Shown: piece after piece, positions 9,254 through 18,022 of the stretch
How positions within the stretch are numbered: the first letter of the stretch is position 1
How the letters are laid out: each line of letters starts with the position of its first letter
Origin: Opitutaceae bacterium
GTDB lineage: Bacteria > Verrucomicrobiota > Verrucomicrobiia > Opitutales > Opitutaceae
Assembly: GCA_041395105.1 (NCBI GenBank)
Contig: JAWLBB010000002.1
Location: 310,001-374,000 of the forward strand
DNA length: 64,000 nucleotides
Direction: 5' to 3'
Made by a program: the position numbers and the translations under genes
Notes under the pieces: model-generated
What the model was told of the DNA's origin: nothing
Databases searched by the model: none
The model's input: only the letters and a program-made list of their open reading frames with translations

Positions 9254-9421
9254 GGTAGTCTCTTAAGATCGGGTCTACACCAAAAGATGGGGACAGTGGG
9301 TCTATTGGGGTCTGCGCCAGGAAACAGAACTCATTGAGAATCTGGACCGAGATTCCACTCAACATCAGTCAACTGAACCTTTTCAATTGCCCCTGGTCGT
9401 CGGGTCCAGTAGAACCAGACC

Positions 9422-10723
9422 ATGTCAGTCCGGAAGTGCCTCTTCCCGTGGCATTTAGTCATCGTCACGATGAATGGCGAGGTCCGTCCGTGCTGCAACG
9501 GCAGCAAGACCGTCGGGAATCTGGGGGAGCAACCCTTCGAAGAAATCTGGAACGGTCCGGCCATGCAAGAGGTCCGGGAGGCCATCCTGAAAAACGAAGT
9601 CCACCCGGTATGCGAGTCGACAGAATGCCCATTCCAGCGAGAACATCCTGCGATTCGCGTCAGGAAGGAGCAATTGCACCTCACGGAGTCCTTCGCCCGA
9701 GACTTTGACGAAGAATGGTATCTGAGCAAGTATCCAGACGTCCGTCTGGCGCTGGATGAGCGTCGCTTTTCGTCAGGACTCGAGCACTACCTCCTCGACG
9801 GGATCGACGAGCGCAAGCAATACCGGTTGCGCAATCAACTCTCGCTCCTTAATCCCCGGAAACTGTTTCGAAGAATTGTGTCCGGTAGATCATCGGAGAG
9901 AGACGATGAGGCCTTCGGAACGGAGACTCCCCGGAGGAACGCGATCCTCACTTTACTCGAGTATTCGCGTGGTGCGACAGTCGTTAGGAACAACCCGGTC
10001 GATGTCGTGCTCGCACTGACCACAAGATGCAACTACCGATGTGTGATGTGTCCGCAGGGCATGGATATGATCACCAATCCACACGACATGCCACTGAAGT
10101 GGATTGAAGCTCTGGATCGTCAGATTGATGGCGCCACGAAAATGGTGGCGGATGGATTGGGCGAACCCACACTCTCCCCGGGTTTTTGGGCCTTGGCCGA
10201 GAGAATCAAAGGCCGTGATGACCTTTACTGTCGAACCAATTCCAATGGTAGCCAGATAACTCCGGAGACCGCATCAAAGATCGTCGAGTCCGGTCTGGCC
10301 GAGATTAGTGTCTCGGTCGATGCGGCTACACCTGAAACCTACCGCAAGATTCGTGGCGACGACCTCAGCAGGGCAATCAACGGGGTGGAAAACCTCGTTC
10401 GGGCCCGGCGGGCGAGCCCGAATAGCCACCTTCGGATCTACGCGAATATGACACTGATGATGGCCAACATCGACGAGTTGGTGGATTTCGTGAAGCTGTG
10501 CGGGAAAATGGGGGTAGATGCGGCTGATATCTCACAGCTCTTCAGCTTCGGCGACAAACCAGAATGGAAACTGGAACGGGATGGATTCGAATTTATCTAT
10601 TCCGATCAGATGATTCAAAACGATCCGATCAAGGCAAAGACCTGCATTCAGGCGGCCGATAAGGCCGCCAGGCAGATCGGCATCAGAGTCCGATTCACAA
10701 ACAAGACCGATCAGTATCTGTAG
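9422..10723 (+). CDS. Radical SAM protein with an N-terminal SPASM-like domain
   Basis: The 433-residue protein has an unusual order. Residues 5-75 look like a SPASM domain (CLFPWH, NGEVRPCCNG, VGNLGEQPFEEIWNG, then CESTECPF), which normally sits at the C-terminus and binds auxiliary iron-sulfur clusters. Residues 88-140 carry an EEWYLSKYPDVRLAL...GLEHYLLDG segment, like a short module found in glycan-related proteins. The radical SAM core follows, with the CX3CX2C motif in TTRCNYRCVMCPQG at about 200, and the protein stops at KTDQYL, just where a C-terminal SPASM would begin. A TAG at 9410 is in frame, so there is no N-terminal extension. Base composition appears less GC-rich than its neighbours, and it lies next to a tRNA, which fits acquisition by transfer. 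The substrate is unknown. Confidence 0.82.
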   Translation: MSVRKCLFPWHLVIVTMNGEVRPCCNGSKTVGNLGEQPFEEIWNGPAMQEVREAILKNEVHPVCESTECPFQREHPAIRVRKEQLHLTESFARDFDEEWYLSKYPDVRLALDERRFSSGLEHYLLDGIDERKQYRLRNQLSLLNPRKLFRRIVSGRSSERDDEAFGTETPRRNAILTLLEYSRGATVVRNNPVDVVLALTTRCNYRCVMCPQGMDMITNPHDMPLKWIEALDRQIDGATKMVADGLGEPTLSPGFWALAERIKGRDDLYCRTNSNGSQITPETASKIVESGLAEISVSVDAATPETYRKIRGDDLSRAINGVENLVRARRASPNSHLRIYANMTLMMANIDELVDFVKLCGKMGVDAADISQLFSFGDKPEWKLERDGFEFIYSDQMIQNDPIKAKTCIQAADKAARQIGIRVRFTNKTDQYL

Positions 10724-11038
10724 ATCCACCGGATAAACCCTCCCCACTACACGAACGGAACGATCCAGGTCCGTGATGCCGACGTCCCCTCGTCGATAGC
10801 CTTTCTGCTGAATGCATTCCCATCGCACTCCACCCACCCGAACTCCCTTATGGGGAACCTGACCCTCCACCTGCGGCGAAGTCCCGTCGCCCTCGTTCAA
10901 CGCAGTACTTGCCATTCAAAATCCGGTCTGGGACTGTAGCCGCCACGATGCGTCTTTCCCGAGGTCCGGACGCGGGCCTCCCTACCCTACCCATTGGAAG
11001 AGCGATGATTCATCCGAGTCCCTGATTCTGCTGCTGCC
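10724..11038. other. Intergenic region without recognised gene
   Basis: This 315-base stretch lies between the radical SAM gene and the adenylate cyclase operon. Open frames on both strands lack family resemblance. The frame after the radical SAM stop stays open for about 70 codons without a plausible start, so it may be decayed coding sequence. The cyclase operon promoter should lie in the right half but I cannot place it. Confidence 0.5.
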
Positions 11039-13117
11039 ATGTCGAGTCCCACGGCACTCCGGTTGGCCCTCCGCACGATCGCGCTTCCTCTCGGCGTCAT
11101 CATCGTCGTCACATTTCTCACCTTCCTTGGGGTATTCGCCCCCTTGGACCGGTTCTGGTTCGACCGTCTGCAGCGCCAGTTTGAATCCCGCGTACCCGTC
11201 CCGGAGGATACGGCATTCGTCCTGATCGACGAGCAATCGCTCCAGGCACTTGGCCGAGACCCCTTCAACTTGCGCTGGCCATGGCCGCGAGCTGCCTTCG
11301 CCGCCCTCCTCATCGCTCTGGATCGGTCGGGTGCCCGTGAAATCGTCGTCGATCTCCTGTTTCTGGAAAACTCGGACGCCGCACAGGATGCGGTTCTCGG
11401 TGCCGTGGCCGCCGGCCTGACCAACGTAACCCTCGCGGCGAAATCCGACCTCGATCGCAACGTTCTCCAATTGCCGGTGGTCTGGCCCGAGGAACTCCGC
11501 AAAGTCCACCCCGGACTCTTTGAATCCCGGCAGCGCTGGGGTCTGGTCAATTCCCGGCCCGATTCGGACGGCATCATCCGCAGCTACCCCCTCGACAGAT
11601 CCCTGGCGGAATCCATTCCTTTCGATCGGGATTCGTCGATCCCGATACCGGGTCTCCCGCTCCTGCGCTGGCGCGGAAATCTGGAAAGACTGAAGGAAAG
11701 GGGGGTTCCCGCCGTCCCGGCGGCACCCTTCGTTGCGGAGGGATGGTGGATGCTGGATCGGGCAACCACCGAGGTGCCCGATCTGGATCCCGGGCGCCTG
11801 ATCCATGCGCTGGAAAACGAGGAACGGCCGCAGGGAGAGGTCTTCGACCAGGTACGCGGTCGGATCGTCTTCGTCGGAGCCAACGCCGCCGGAGCCTTTG
11901 ACGCCGTCGCCACACCGGTGGGCGCACCCGAACCGGGAGTCATCGTCCATTGGACGGCCGCCGCAAATCTCAGATTCCACGACTTCATCAACCCGATCGG
12001 AACCGGGCTCACCCCCCTCGTCCTCGTCGTCATGGCCATCGGATTGAGCGGAAGACACCGAATGGGATTGCGCCGACCGGGATTGATCGCCGGTGGCGCC
12101 GCCCTCGCCTCGCTGACAGCAAGTGCGGCTCTCTTCGATCTCGGCTTCTGGTTGCCGCCCGCGACTCCGGTGGTGGGAGCCGTGCTGGCCTTTACCGCGG
12201 TTGCCGTGGAGAGTTTTCGCTCGGAGCAGGCCCGCAAGCGGGAAATTCAAGGCTGGTTCGGCGCCTATGTTTCCCCTCAGGTCGTCAAGCGATTGATCGA
12301 GAACCCCGAAGCTTTGAAACTCGGCGGCGAACGACGGGAAGTCTCCGTCTTGTTTTCCGACATCGTCGGTTTCACCCCGCTCTCCGAAAGACTTTCCGCC
12401 GAAGCACTCGTCGGCCTGACCAATACCTGCCTGGAAGAACTCAGCGCGCCGATTCTCGACCAGGGCGGTTACCTCGACAAATACATCGGCGATGCCATCA
12501 TGGGCGTGTTCGGCACCCCCGAACTACTCGAAAATCACGCCTTGGCCGCCTGCCGGGCGGCACTGGAATGCCGCCGGCGCCTGTCCAGACTCAACGACCG
12601 ACTGGATGAGGATTTCGGCGTCCGCATCGGTGTGCGTTTCGGCATCAACACCGGCGAGGTGGTCGTGGGCAATGTCGGATCCGAACGGAAGAAAAACTAC
12701 ACGGCGCTGGGAGATGCGGTCAACCTCGCCTCTCGCCTTGAAGGGGCAAACAAGGAGTTCCACACGGACATCCTGATCGGACCCGAGACCGCGACCAGGG
12801 TCGCTTCCGAAGTCGCACTTCGTCCGGTTGCCCGATTGCGGGTCAAGGGCAAGGAGCAGGCGGTCGAAGTTTTTGAGCCACTCGGAGAACACCCGCAGAT
12901 CAATGCCGCCCTCCAGGAATTCGTTACCACTTACCGAAATGGCTACAACGCCTTCTGTGAGCGGCGGTTTTCCGAGGCGGTTCAGGCTTTGACCGCGGCT
13001 GCGGTCTTGCAACCGGACGATTTTATGACCACACGCTATCTGACGGAGGCAAGGCGGTTCGCCGCAGATCCTCCGGCTTCGGATTGGGAACCCGTTCTGC
13101 AACTCCAAACAAAATGA
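11039..13117 (+). CDS. CHASE2-domain class III adenylate/guanylate cyclase
   Basis: The 692-residue protein is membrane bound. One N-terminal segment (about 13-35) precedes an extracytoplasmic CHASE2 sensor (about 40-310; features include FVLIDEQSL, WPWPRAAFA and GRIVFVGANAAGAFD). Three membrane helices follow, then a cytoplasmic class III cyclase domain from about 435, with the two metal-binding aspartates in LFSDIVGF and GDAIMG and the transition-state region ALGDAVNLASRLE. It should convert ATP to cAMP in response to an external signal. Base specificity cannot be fixed by eye. Its last codon overlaps the next gene by ATGA. The fourth gene of this operon has a cyclic-nucleotide-binding domain, a likely target of the product. 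Confidence 0.9.
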   Translation: MSSPTALRLALRTIALPLGVIIVVTFLTFLGVFAPLDRFWFDRLQRQFESRVPVPEDTAFVLIDEQSLQALGRDPFNLRWPWPRAAFAALLIALDRSGAREIVVDLLFLENSDAAQDAVLGAVAAGLTNVTLAAKSDLDRNVLQLPVVWPEELRKVHPGLFESRQRWGLVNSRPDSDGIIRSYPLDRSLAESIPFDRDSSIPIPGLPLLRWRGNLERLKERGVPAVPAAPFVAEGWWMLDRATTEVPDLDPGRLIHALENEERPQGEVFDQVRGRIVFVGANAAGAFDAVATPVGAPEPGVIVHWTAAANLRFHDFINPIGTGLTPLVLVVMAIGLSGRHRMGLRRPGLIAGGAALASLTASAALFDLGFWLPPATPVVGAVLAFTAVAVESFRSEQARKREIQGWFGAYVSPQVVKRLIENPEALKLGGERREVSVLFSDIVGFTPLSERLSAEALVGLTNTCLEELSAPILDQGGYLDKYIGDAIMGVFGTPELLENHALAACRAALECRRRLSRLNDRLDEDFGVRIGVRFGINTGEVVVGNVGSERKKNYTALGDAVNLASRLEGANKEFHTDILIGPETATRVASEVALRPVARLRVKGKEQAVEVFEPLGEHPQINAALQEFVTTYRNGYNAFCERRFSEAVQALTAAAVLQPDDFMTTRYLTEARRFAADPPASDWEPVLQLQTK

Positions 13118-13617
13118 AGTCAGGTGACAGCACCCCAAGGTTCGCCATCGCCGGCGTCATCGGCCTCGCCTTGATCACTCTGTTCGCAGCCTTCAAGGTG
13201 GGCGACACGGCCTGGTCGAAACGAATCGACACTCCGGTTCTGGCCGAGCCAAAACCCCTCGCCTCCCCGGTGGGAAAAGTCGGCTTTGCAGTTCCGCTCA
13301 AGGTCCGGGAAGTCCGGGGCGCCTGGCTTGGCATCCAGGCAGACGAAGTATCCGGTTGGGTCTTCGAGGGCAACGTGGCCGGTGAGAAACCAACGCTCGC
13401 TCCAGCAACGGGACTGACCCGGGTGACGGCGGATTCGACCGACACGGCAGCGGCAGCGAGACCGCTGACAGAGGCGGCCGACGGCTATGCTTCCCGGCAC
13501 AGCGAAGCGAAGGACAAGGCGGATGTCGAATGGGTCGATACCACCTCAGCAGGACTGCCGGAAGACGAAGTCATCGCCTACCTGCAGGAGAACGCAAAGG
13601 GAGAGTACCGGAGATGA
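13114..13617 (+). CDS. Membrane-anchored SH3-like domain protein
   Basis: The protein is about 167 residues and starts at the ATG that overlaps the cyclase stop (ATGA at 13114-13117). A single N-terminal membrane segment (FAIAGVIGLALITLFAAF) is followed by a short region resembling bacterial SH3 domains (VPLKVREVRGAWLGIQ, then GWVFEGNV). The C-terminal half is Ala/Thr/Asp-rich and probably flexible. Bacterial SH3 domains often bind peptidoglycan or partner proteins. It is sandwiched between the cyclase and a metalloprotease gene with four-base overlaps on both sides, so it is very likely co-translated with them and may help sense or tether to the cell wall. The function is inferred. Confidence 0.68.
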   Translation: MKSGDSTPRFAIAGVIGLALITLFAAFKVGDTAWSKRIDTPVLAEPKPLASPVGKVGFAVPLKVREVRGAWLGIQADEVSGWVFEGNVAGEKPTLAPATGLTRVTADSTDTAAAARPLTEAADGYASRHSEAKDKADVEWVDTTSAGLPEDEVIAYLQENAKGEYRR

Positions 13618-14513
13618 ACCCGAATGGTTGGTTGTCCCACCGGCCGCGGGTGCCTTTGGCGTCTCGCCTCAGACCCACCTCCCTGGTTCTGTTGATTCTC
13701 TCGGGTTTTTCCGTGTTCGTCGCGGTCCCCATCGATCTTGATGCCGGCTTTCCCGGCCTGGGCAAACTCGGCGACCTGGGAAAGGTGGTTGAGGACGTCA
13801 CCAGGACGGCGGGCGATGCGGAGAAGGTTGCCAAGGGAGCAACCGGTCTGTCCCTCGAGGAGGAGATCGCCATAGGCGACGCCGTGTCCCTCGAAATCGT
13901 CGGTCGTTTCGGCGGTGTCTGGCGCGACGAAACCGCCACCAGGCACCTCAATCTTGTTGGTCGTTCGCTATCGCGCTATGCGTTTCGGCAGGATCTGACC
14001 TGGCGCTTCGGTATTCTCGATTCGGAATCAATCAACGCCTTCTCCGCACCGGGGGGACGGGTATTCATCACCCGCGGGCTGTTCGAGATCATCCGGTCGG
14101 ACGACGAACTCGCCGGCGTGCTCGCCCACGAGATCGCCCACATCGACCGTCGTCACGCACTCAAGATCATTGCGCGCGGGGAGTTTCTTTCCGGAATCAC
14201 GGCGCTTGTGGCGGACAACAACAGAAATTACCTGCAGTATGATGAAGCCGTCTCCGCGATCACGGAGAACCTCCTGGACAAGGGCTACGATTCACAAAGC
14301 GAATACGATGCGGACAAGGAGGGACGCGCCCTGGCTCAAGTCACCGGTTACGCTCCGGGTGGGCTGCGTGCGGTCATCGAGACCCTGAGAGAACTCGAGA
14401 AGAACAAGACTCGACCGGTGTTCTCGACCCACCCCCCGGCCGCGGATCGTCTGCGCAAGCTGCCCAAGGACCCGGCGCCGCCGGTTCCCCCCGCCGCATC
14501 GTCCGCATCCTGA
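13614..14513 (+). CDS. M48-family zinc metalloprotease
   Basis: The protein is about 299 residues. The ATG at 13614 overlaps the previous stop by four bases and gives a signal-anchor segment (TSLVLLILSGFSVFVAVPI). The peptidase domain shows FSAPGGRVFITRGL, the zinc motif HEIAH in GVLAHEIAHIDRRHA, and a downstream EYDADKEG helix supplying the third ligand. It ends with FSTHPPAADRL, typical of BepA/YfgC-type M48 proteases. These are periplasmic enzymes that degrade misassembled outer-membrane proteins. There is no TPR domain, unlike BepA. It stands 7 bases before the mechanosensitive channel gene, inside the cyclase operon. Confidence 0.87.
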   Translation: MNPNGWLSHRPRVPLASRLRPTSLVLLILSGFSVFVAVPIDLDAGFPGLGKLGDLGKVVEDVTRTAGDAEKVAKGATGLSLEEEIAIGDAVSLEIVGRFGGVWRDETATRHLNLVGRSLSRYAFRQDLTWRFGILDSESINAFSAPGGRVFITRGLFEIIRSDDELAGVLAHEIAHIDRRHALKIIARGEFLSGITALVADNNRNYLQYDEAVSAITENLLDKGYDSQSEYDADKEGRALAQVTGYAPGGLRAVIETLRELEKNKTRPVFSTHPPAADRLRKLPKDPAPPVPPAASSAS

Positions 14514-14520
14514 CCGCCCC

Positions 14521-16068
14521 ATGAACGGAGATGTCATCCTGCTGAAAGCCGCTTTGGTCGCCGCAGGTCTTGCCCTGCCGGTCTATCTCGTCCTGATCGG
14601 AGCCGCCCAATTGCTGCGCAAGACCCCCGGCCTGCGCTTCGGCTGGACCTATCATGCCTTTGCGGGCGTCGCGGGGATGCTCACCGGAGTCCAACTGGCT
14701 GCACGGTTCGTGGCGGTGGATCCGGACTGGAACACGGCGTTTCTTCCGCACCTCACGGCCGCCCTCATCCTGCTTGCGACTATGCCGGCCATCCGGGTGA
14801 TCAATCATTTTCTCTGGCGAACGACCCAACCCGATGGACAATCGGCGGACGCACCGCGTCTGTTGGCCGACACCACCGGGATCCTTGTCTTCGTGGCGGC
14901 CACCCTGGCGGTTCTGCAATTCGTCTACGGTCTGAAGGTCCCGGGGCTGGTGGCGGGTTCCGGGGTCATCGCGATCATCCTCGGTTTGGCCATGCAGGAC
15001 CTGCTGGGCAATATCTTCGGCGGTCTTTCCATCTACCTGGAGAAACCGTTCACCTCCGGAGACTGGCTGCTGGTCGACGGACAGCACGCGCGTGTCGTCG
15101 AAGTGACCTGGCGATCCACACGATTGATCACCAACAACGAAGTGCTGATCGACGTGCCGAACAGCCATATCACCAAGAATACGATCACCAATTTCGCCCG
15201 GCCGACGACACGGCATGCCATCAGCGTTCAGATCGGATTGCACTACAACGTGCCGCCACAAAGGGCGCAGGACGTGTTGCGTGAGGCGGCGACAAGCGTG
15301 AAAGGGGTCTGCGCGGACCCTGCGCCCTGCGTCTTTGTCAAGAACTTCGCCGATTCGTCCATCGACTACGAGGTCAAGGTCTGGATCGATGACCACGGCC
15401 CCTTCAATCGGATCATGAGCGACGTTCGCGCACACTGCTGGTATGCAGTCCAGCGCGCCGGCATGGAAATCCCCTTCCCCATCGTCACACTCCACCGCCC
15501 CAAACCTCCCGGGACGGAAGACAAGGCTCGTGCCGCCGCCTCGGCTGCCCTCAGGGGGCATTCCATTTTCGGCTTCCTCGCGCCCGAGGATATCGCTGAG
15601 ATCGTTCGCAACAGCCCGCTGGTCCTGTTCGCCTCCGGCGAACACCTGATCGAACAGGGCGAAGTCGGCGAATCCATGCTCCTGATTGTTCAGGGGCGGG
15701 TCAGAGTGAACCTGACGCGCAACGGTCAAACCGTGGTACTGACAGAGTTGGGAGCCGGCGACTGCGTCGGCGAGATGGCTCTTCTCACCGGGGAGCCCCG
15801 GAATGCCACCGTAGTTGCCATCACTGAAGTTGAGGCGGTGGAGATCCGGAAAGAGGCGTTTGCCTCCTATGTCCGCAAGAATCCGGAGACCCTGACCCGA
15901 CTCACCGAGCTCCTGACTCAACGACAGCTGACCAATGAGAAACAATCCGCAGGCGGAGACACCCCGGAGCATCGGGCCCAGGTCCGCGCAACCATGATGA
16001 ACCGTCTGCGGGGTTTCTTCCAGCTGGGAGATTCGACCGGGAACTCCCCCCTACGTCATCACCGCTAG
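14521..16068 (+). CDS. MscS-type channel with C-terminal cyclic-nucleotide-binding domain
   Basis: The 515-residue protein has four N-terminal membrane helices. The last (SGVIAIILGLAMQDLLGN) leads into the MscS beta domain (EKPFTSGDWLLVDGQHARVVEVTWRST-type sequence, then NSHITKNTITNFARP). The C-terminal 130 residues form a cyclic-nucleotide-binding domain, with EHLIEQGEVGESMLLI and the phosphate-binding cassette GEMALLTGEPRNATVV, including the conserved Glu and Arg. This is the architecture of bacterial cyclic-nucleotide-gated channels of the MscS superfamily. It is the last gene of an operon that starts with a cyclase, so gating or modulation by locally made cAMP is a reasonable inference. 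Confidence 0.9.
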   Translation: MNGDVILLKAALVAAGLALPVYLVLIGAAQLLRKTPGLRFGWTYHAFAGVAGMLTGVQLAARFVAVDPDWNTAFLPHLTAALILLATMPAIRVINHFLWRTTQPDGQSADAPRLLADTTGILVFVAATLAVLQFVYGLKVPGLVAGSGVIAIILGLAMQDLLGNIFGGLSIYLEKPFTSGDWLLVDGQHARVVEVTWRSTRLITNNEVLIDVPNSHITKNTITNFARPTTRHAISVQIGLHYNVPPQRAQDVLREAATSVKGVCADPAPCVFVKNFADSSIDYEVKVWIDDHGPFNRIMSDVRAHCWYAVQRAGMEIPFPIVTLHRPKPPGTEDKARAAASAALRGHSIFGFLAPEDIAEIVRNSPLVLFASGEHLIEQGEVGESMLLIVQGRVRVNLTRNGQTVVLTELGAGDCVGEMALLTGEPRNATVVAITEVEAVEIRKEAFASYVRKNPETLTRLTELLTQRQLTNEKQSAGGDTPEHRAQVRATMMNRLRGFFQLGDSTGNSPLRHHR

Positions 16069-16440
16069 TGTGGTGTCACGGATAAGAGTGAACGGCTACC
16101 CGGGGCATGGGCGGTCGCGCAGGAGCTCGACCCGCCTTCTGAAATCTAGTGGAGGGCGATTCACTGGTTCGACAGGCTCGCCACCCTGAGTCCATCCAAG
16201 GGTCGGGCCGCCGCACAGCGTGCCCCGGCACACGGCCATCCCGTCGGGGAGAATCCCGGTTTCCGGGCGCGCGTGTCACCATTGACCGGGCCAGCGACCA
16301 CCCACGCGAAACGGGAGAGAATGTCGACGACGAACAAACGCGGAAACCGGCTGGAATCTCCATGCCGGAATCGAGCTGGCGGGCGGAAAAACCCGACAAC
16401 TCACTTGGTTTCGGTACGGATCCGGTCGTAGGATTCCCAG
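16069..16440. other. Intergenic region with dispersed-repeat-like sequence
   Basis: This 372-base gap lies between the channel gene and the VanZ gene. No gene is supported. The stretch around 16160-16195 (GGTTCGACAGGCTCGCCACC followed by CTGAG) resembles a short repeat I remember from intergenic regions of many bacterial genomes. That recognition is from memory and a search of the genome would be needed. A promoter for the VanZ gene is expected near the right end. Confidence 0.35.
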
Positions 16441-17577
16441 ATGCTGAAGATTCGCAAGAGCGTGCATACCGGTCGACGCCTGGTCATTCTGGGCATTGTC
16501 CTGGCCATCATGCTCTTTGCGGGTGTCCGACCGTGGGGGTATACCTTCCACAACACCGCATCCCTGCAAGCCCATCCGCCCGGGCTTTCCTTCGGCGCCC
16601 ACGGTCTCGCCTTCACCCGGCCTTTTGTCACCGAAGCCGATGTCCTTGAGGTGAACCGGCACGGCCTCACTCTCGATCTGGAGGTTGACATGGCGGGGAA
16701 ACCACCGGACGGATTTGCGGCCATCGCCGTCCTCCACAATGGCGACAATGCTTCCCAATGGTATCTCGGTCAATGGCAGCACCATCTCGTCCTCCTGAAC
16801 GGTGACGACTACGATCACAAACGCCGCTTGCCCCGAATCTCCGCCGACACCGCGAAATTCCCGTCAGGCCGACTTCATCTTCGGATCACATCGGACTCGG
16901 CGGGATCCACCTTCTCCGTCAACGGTGAACGGATCGATCACCGGCCGGATTTCATCCAGACGGTACCAGTCCGGGGTCGCCTTACCCTGGGAAACGCTCC
17001 GGACGGAAAACACCCATGGAACGGCACACTCCATCACTTTGCGCTCTACCGGAAGAGTCTCGGTCCGGATCAGCCAGGCAGCCTAACCAATCCGGCGCCT
17101 CCGAATGGCTCCGCTCCCGCCGGCCAACCTGCGACTCCCTGGCTGTTCTACCAGTTCGATTCGGAAACGGCCACCGCGGTTGACCGTCGGCAGGTGCCCG
17201 ATCAATCGGGCAACGCCATCAATCTGGAATTCCCTCTCGCAACCGCATTCCTGACCCGGGAATTCCTCGGTCCCGGAACGGTTGCTCCCTTTACCGCGGA
17301 AATCACCTCCAAAGACGGGATTCTCAATTTCTTCGGTTTCATCCCCTTGGGCTGGATCGTTGCCCGACTTATCGGATCACGAACGATCAGGCCCGGCACC
17401 TTCACCGTGATGGCGATGACCACGGGAGCCGGCTTTGCCCTCAGTTTCGGTATCGAGTTCCTTCAGACGTGGATGCCGACCCGCAGTTCGAGCCTGCTCG
17501 ACCTGGTCCTGAACACCGTTGGCACCCTGGCGGGCGCCATCCTCGCATGCGGCCTCGCCCGTCGAGGCCGCCTTTGA
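16441..17577 (+). CDS. VanZ-family membrane protein with inserted LamG-like domain
   Basis: The 378-residue protein has one N-terminal membrane helix (LVILGIVLAIMLFAG), then a long extracytoplasmic stretch from about 45 to 270. That stretch looks like a concanavalin/LamG sandwich (TLDLEVDM, HLRITSDS, LTLGNAPDG, WNGTLHHFALYRKSL). The C-terminus is the VanZ core: ILNFFGFIPLGW, IEFLQTWMPTRSSSLLDLVLNTVGTLAG. VanZ proteins confer low-level teicoplanin resistance in enterococci, but most are of unknown role. The glycan-binding-like insertion suggests contact with surface polysaccharide. The C-terminal call is firm; the LamG call is by fold pattern. Confidence 0.8.
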   Translation: MLKIRKSVHTGRRLVILGIVLAIMLFAGVRPWGYTFHNTASLQAHPPGLSFGAHGLAFTRPFVTEADVLEVNRHGLTLDLEVDMAGKPPDGFAAIAVLHNGDNASQWYLGQWQHHLVLLNGDDYDHKRRLPRISADTAKFPSGRLHLRITSDSAGSTFSVNGERIDHRPDFIQTVPVRGRLTLGNAPDGKHPWNGTLHHFALYRKSLGPDQPGSLTNPAPPNGSAPAGQPATPWLFYQFDSETATAVDRRQVPDQSGNAINLEFPLATAFLTREFLGPGTVAPFTAEITSKDGILNFFGFIPLGWIVARLIGSRTIRPGTFTVMAMTTGAGFALSFGIEFLQTWMPTRSSSLLDLVLNTVGTLAGAILACGLARRGRL

Positions 17578-17618
17578 TCGTCAGCTTCGGCTCCTCCTCC
17601 CTGAGCCGCCGTCCGGGC

Positions 17619-17813
17619 TCACGGCTGCACGGCCTTGCACATCGTCTCCGATATGGAGGTCAACTGCAGGGCCTTCTCGTAGATTTCCCTCCAGGAATCA
17701 GCCTCACCACCCTCGACATGCTCCACTGTGAGTTGCTGAAGGTCTGTCTTCATTTTCCAATAGAGGGACCACACCTTCGCGACAGGATCGTTGTTTGGGA
17801 TTTCAGTATTCAT
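17619..17813 (-). CDS. Small hypothetical protein
   Basis: This 64-residue frame begins MNTEIPNNDPVAKVW and ends SISETMCKAVQP. It is predicted to be helical and acidic, with no signal peptide. The surrounding bases (about 17640-17860) look less GC-rich than the flanks, which supports a real but possibly recently acquired gene. There is no clear ribosome binding site. It faces the end of the VanZ gene and lies beyond the end of the phosphatase gene. I do not recognise the family. Confidence 0.4.
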   Translation of the reverse strand: MNTEIPNNDPVAKVWSLYWKMKTDLQQLTVEHVEGGEADSWREIYEKALQLTSISETMCKAVQP

Positions 17814-18022
17814 AATCAGATTACAATAGGTTTCCGCTTTGATATGTTTTTAGTAAACACCGGGAGGCCGGAAGTGGCAATCGTCGATCGTTCCGGAACG
17901 GCCTGATCGATCCCTCCGGACAAGCCGAGCGATTCCCTTCAAGAAAAGGCAGGTCAGCCCCGTCCGCTTTTCCCTTGGGGTGAATTACCCATCGAACAGC
18001 CCAACCGCCCCCCGGGGACCGG

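Noticed and set aside
10532..10915. 127-residue frame on the minus strand after the radical SAM gene
   Set aside because: Half of it is antisense to the radical SAM gene and the rest has no recognisable motif.
14374..15972. 532-residue open frame on the minus strand
   Set aside because: It lies antisense to the mechanosensitive channel and M48 genes, whose protein motifs are unmistakable; the long frame results from high GC content.
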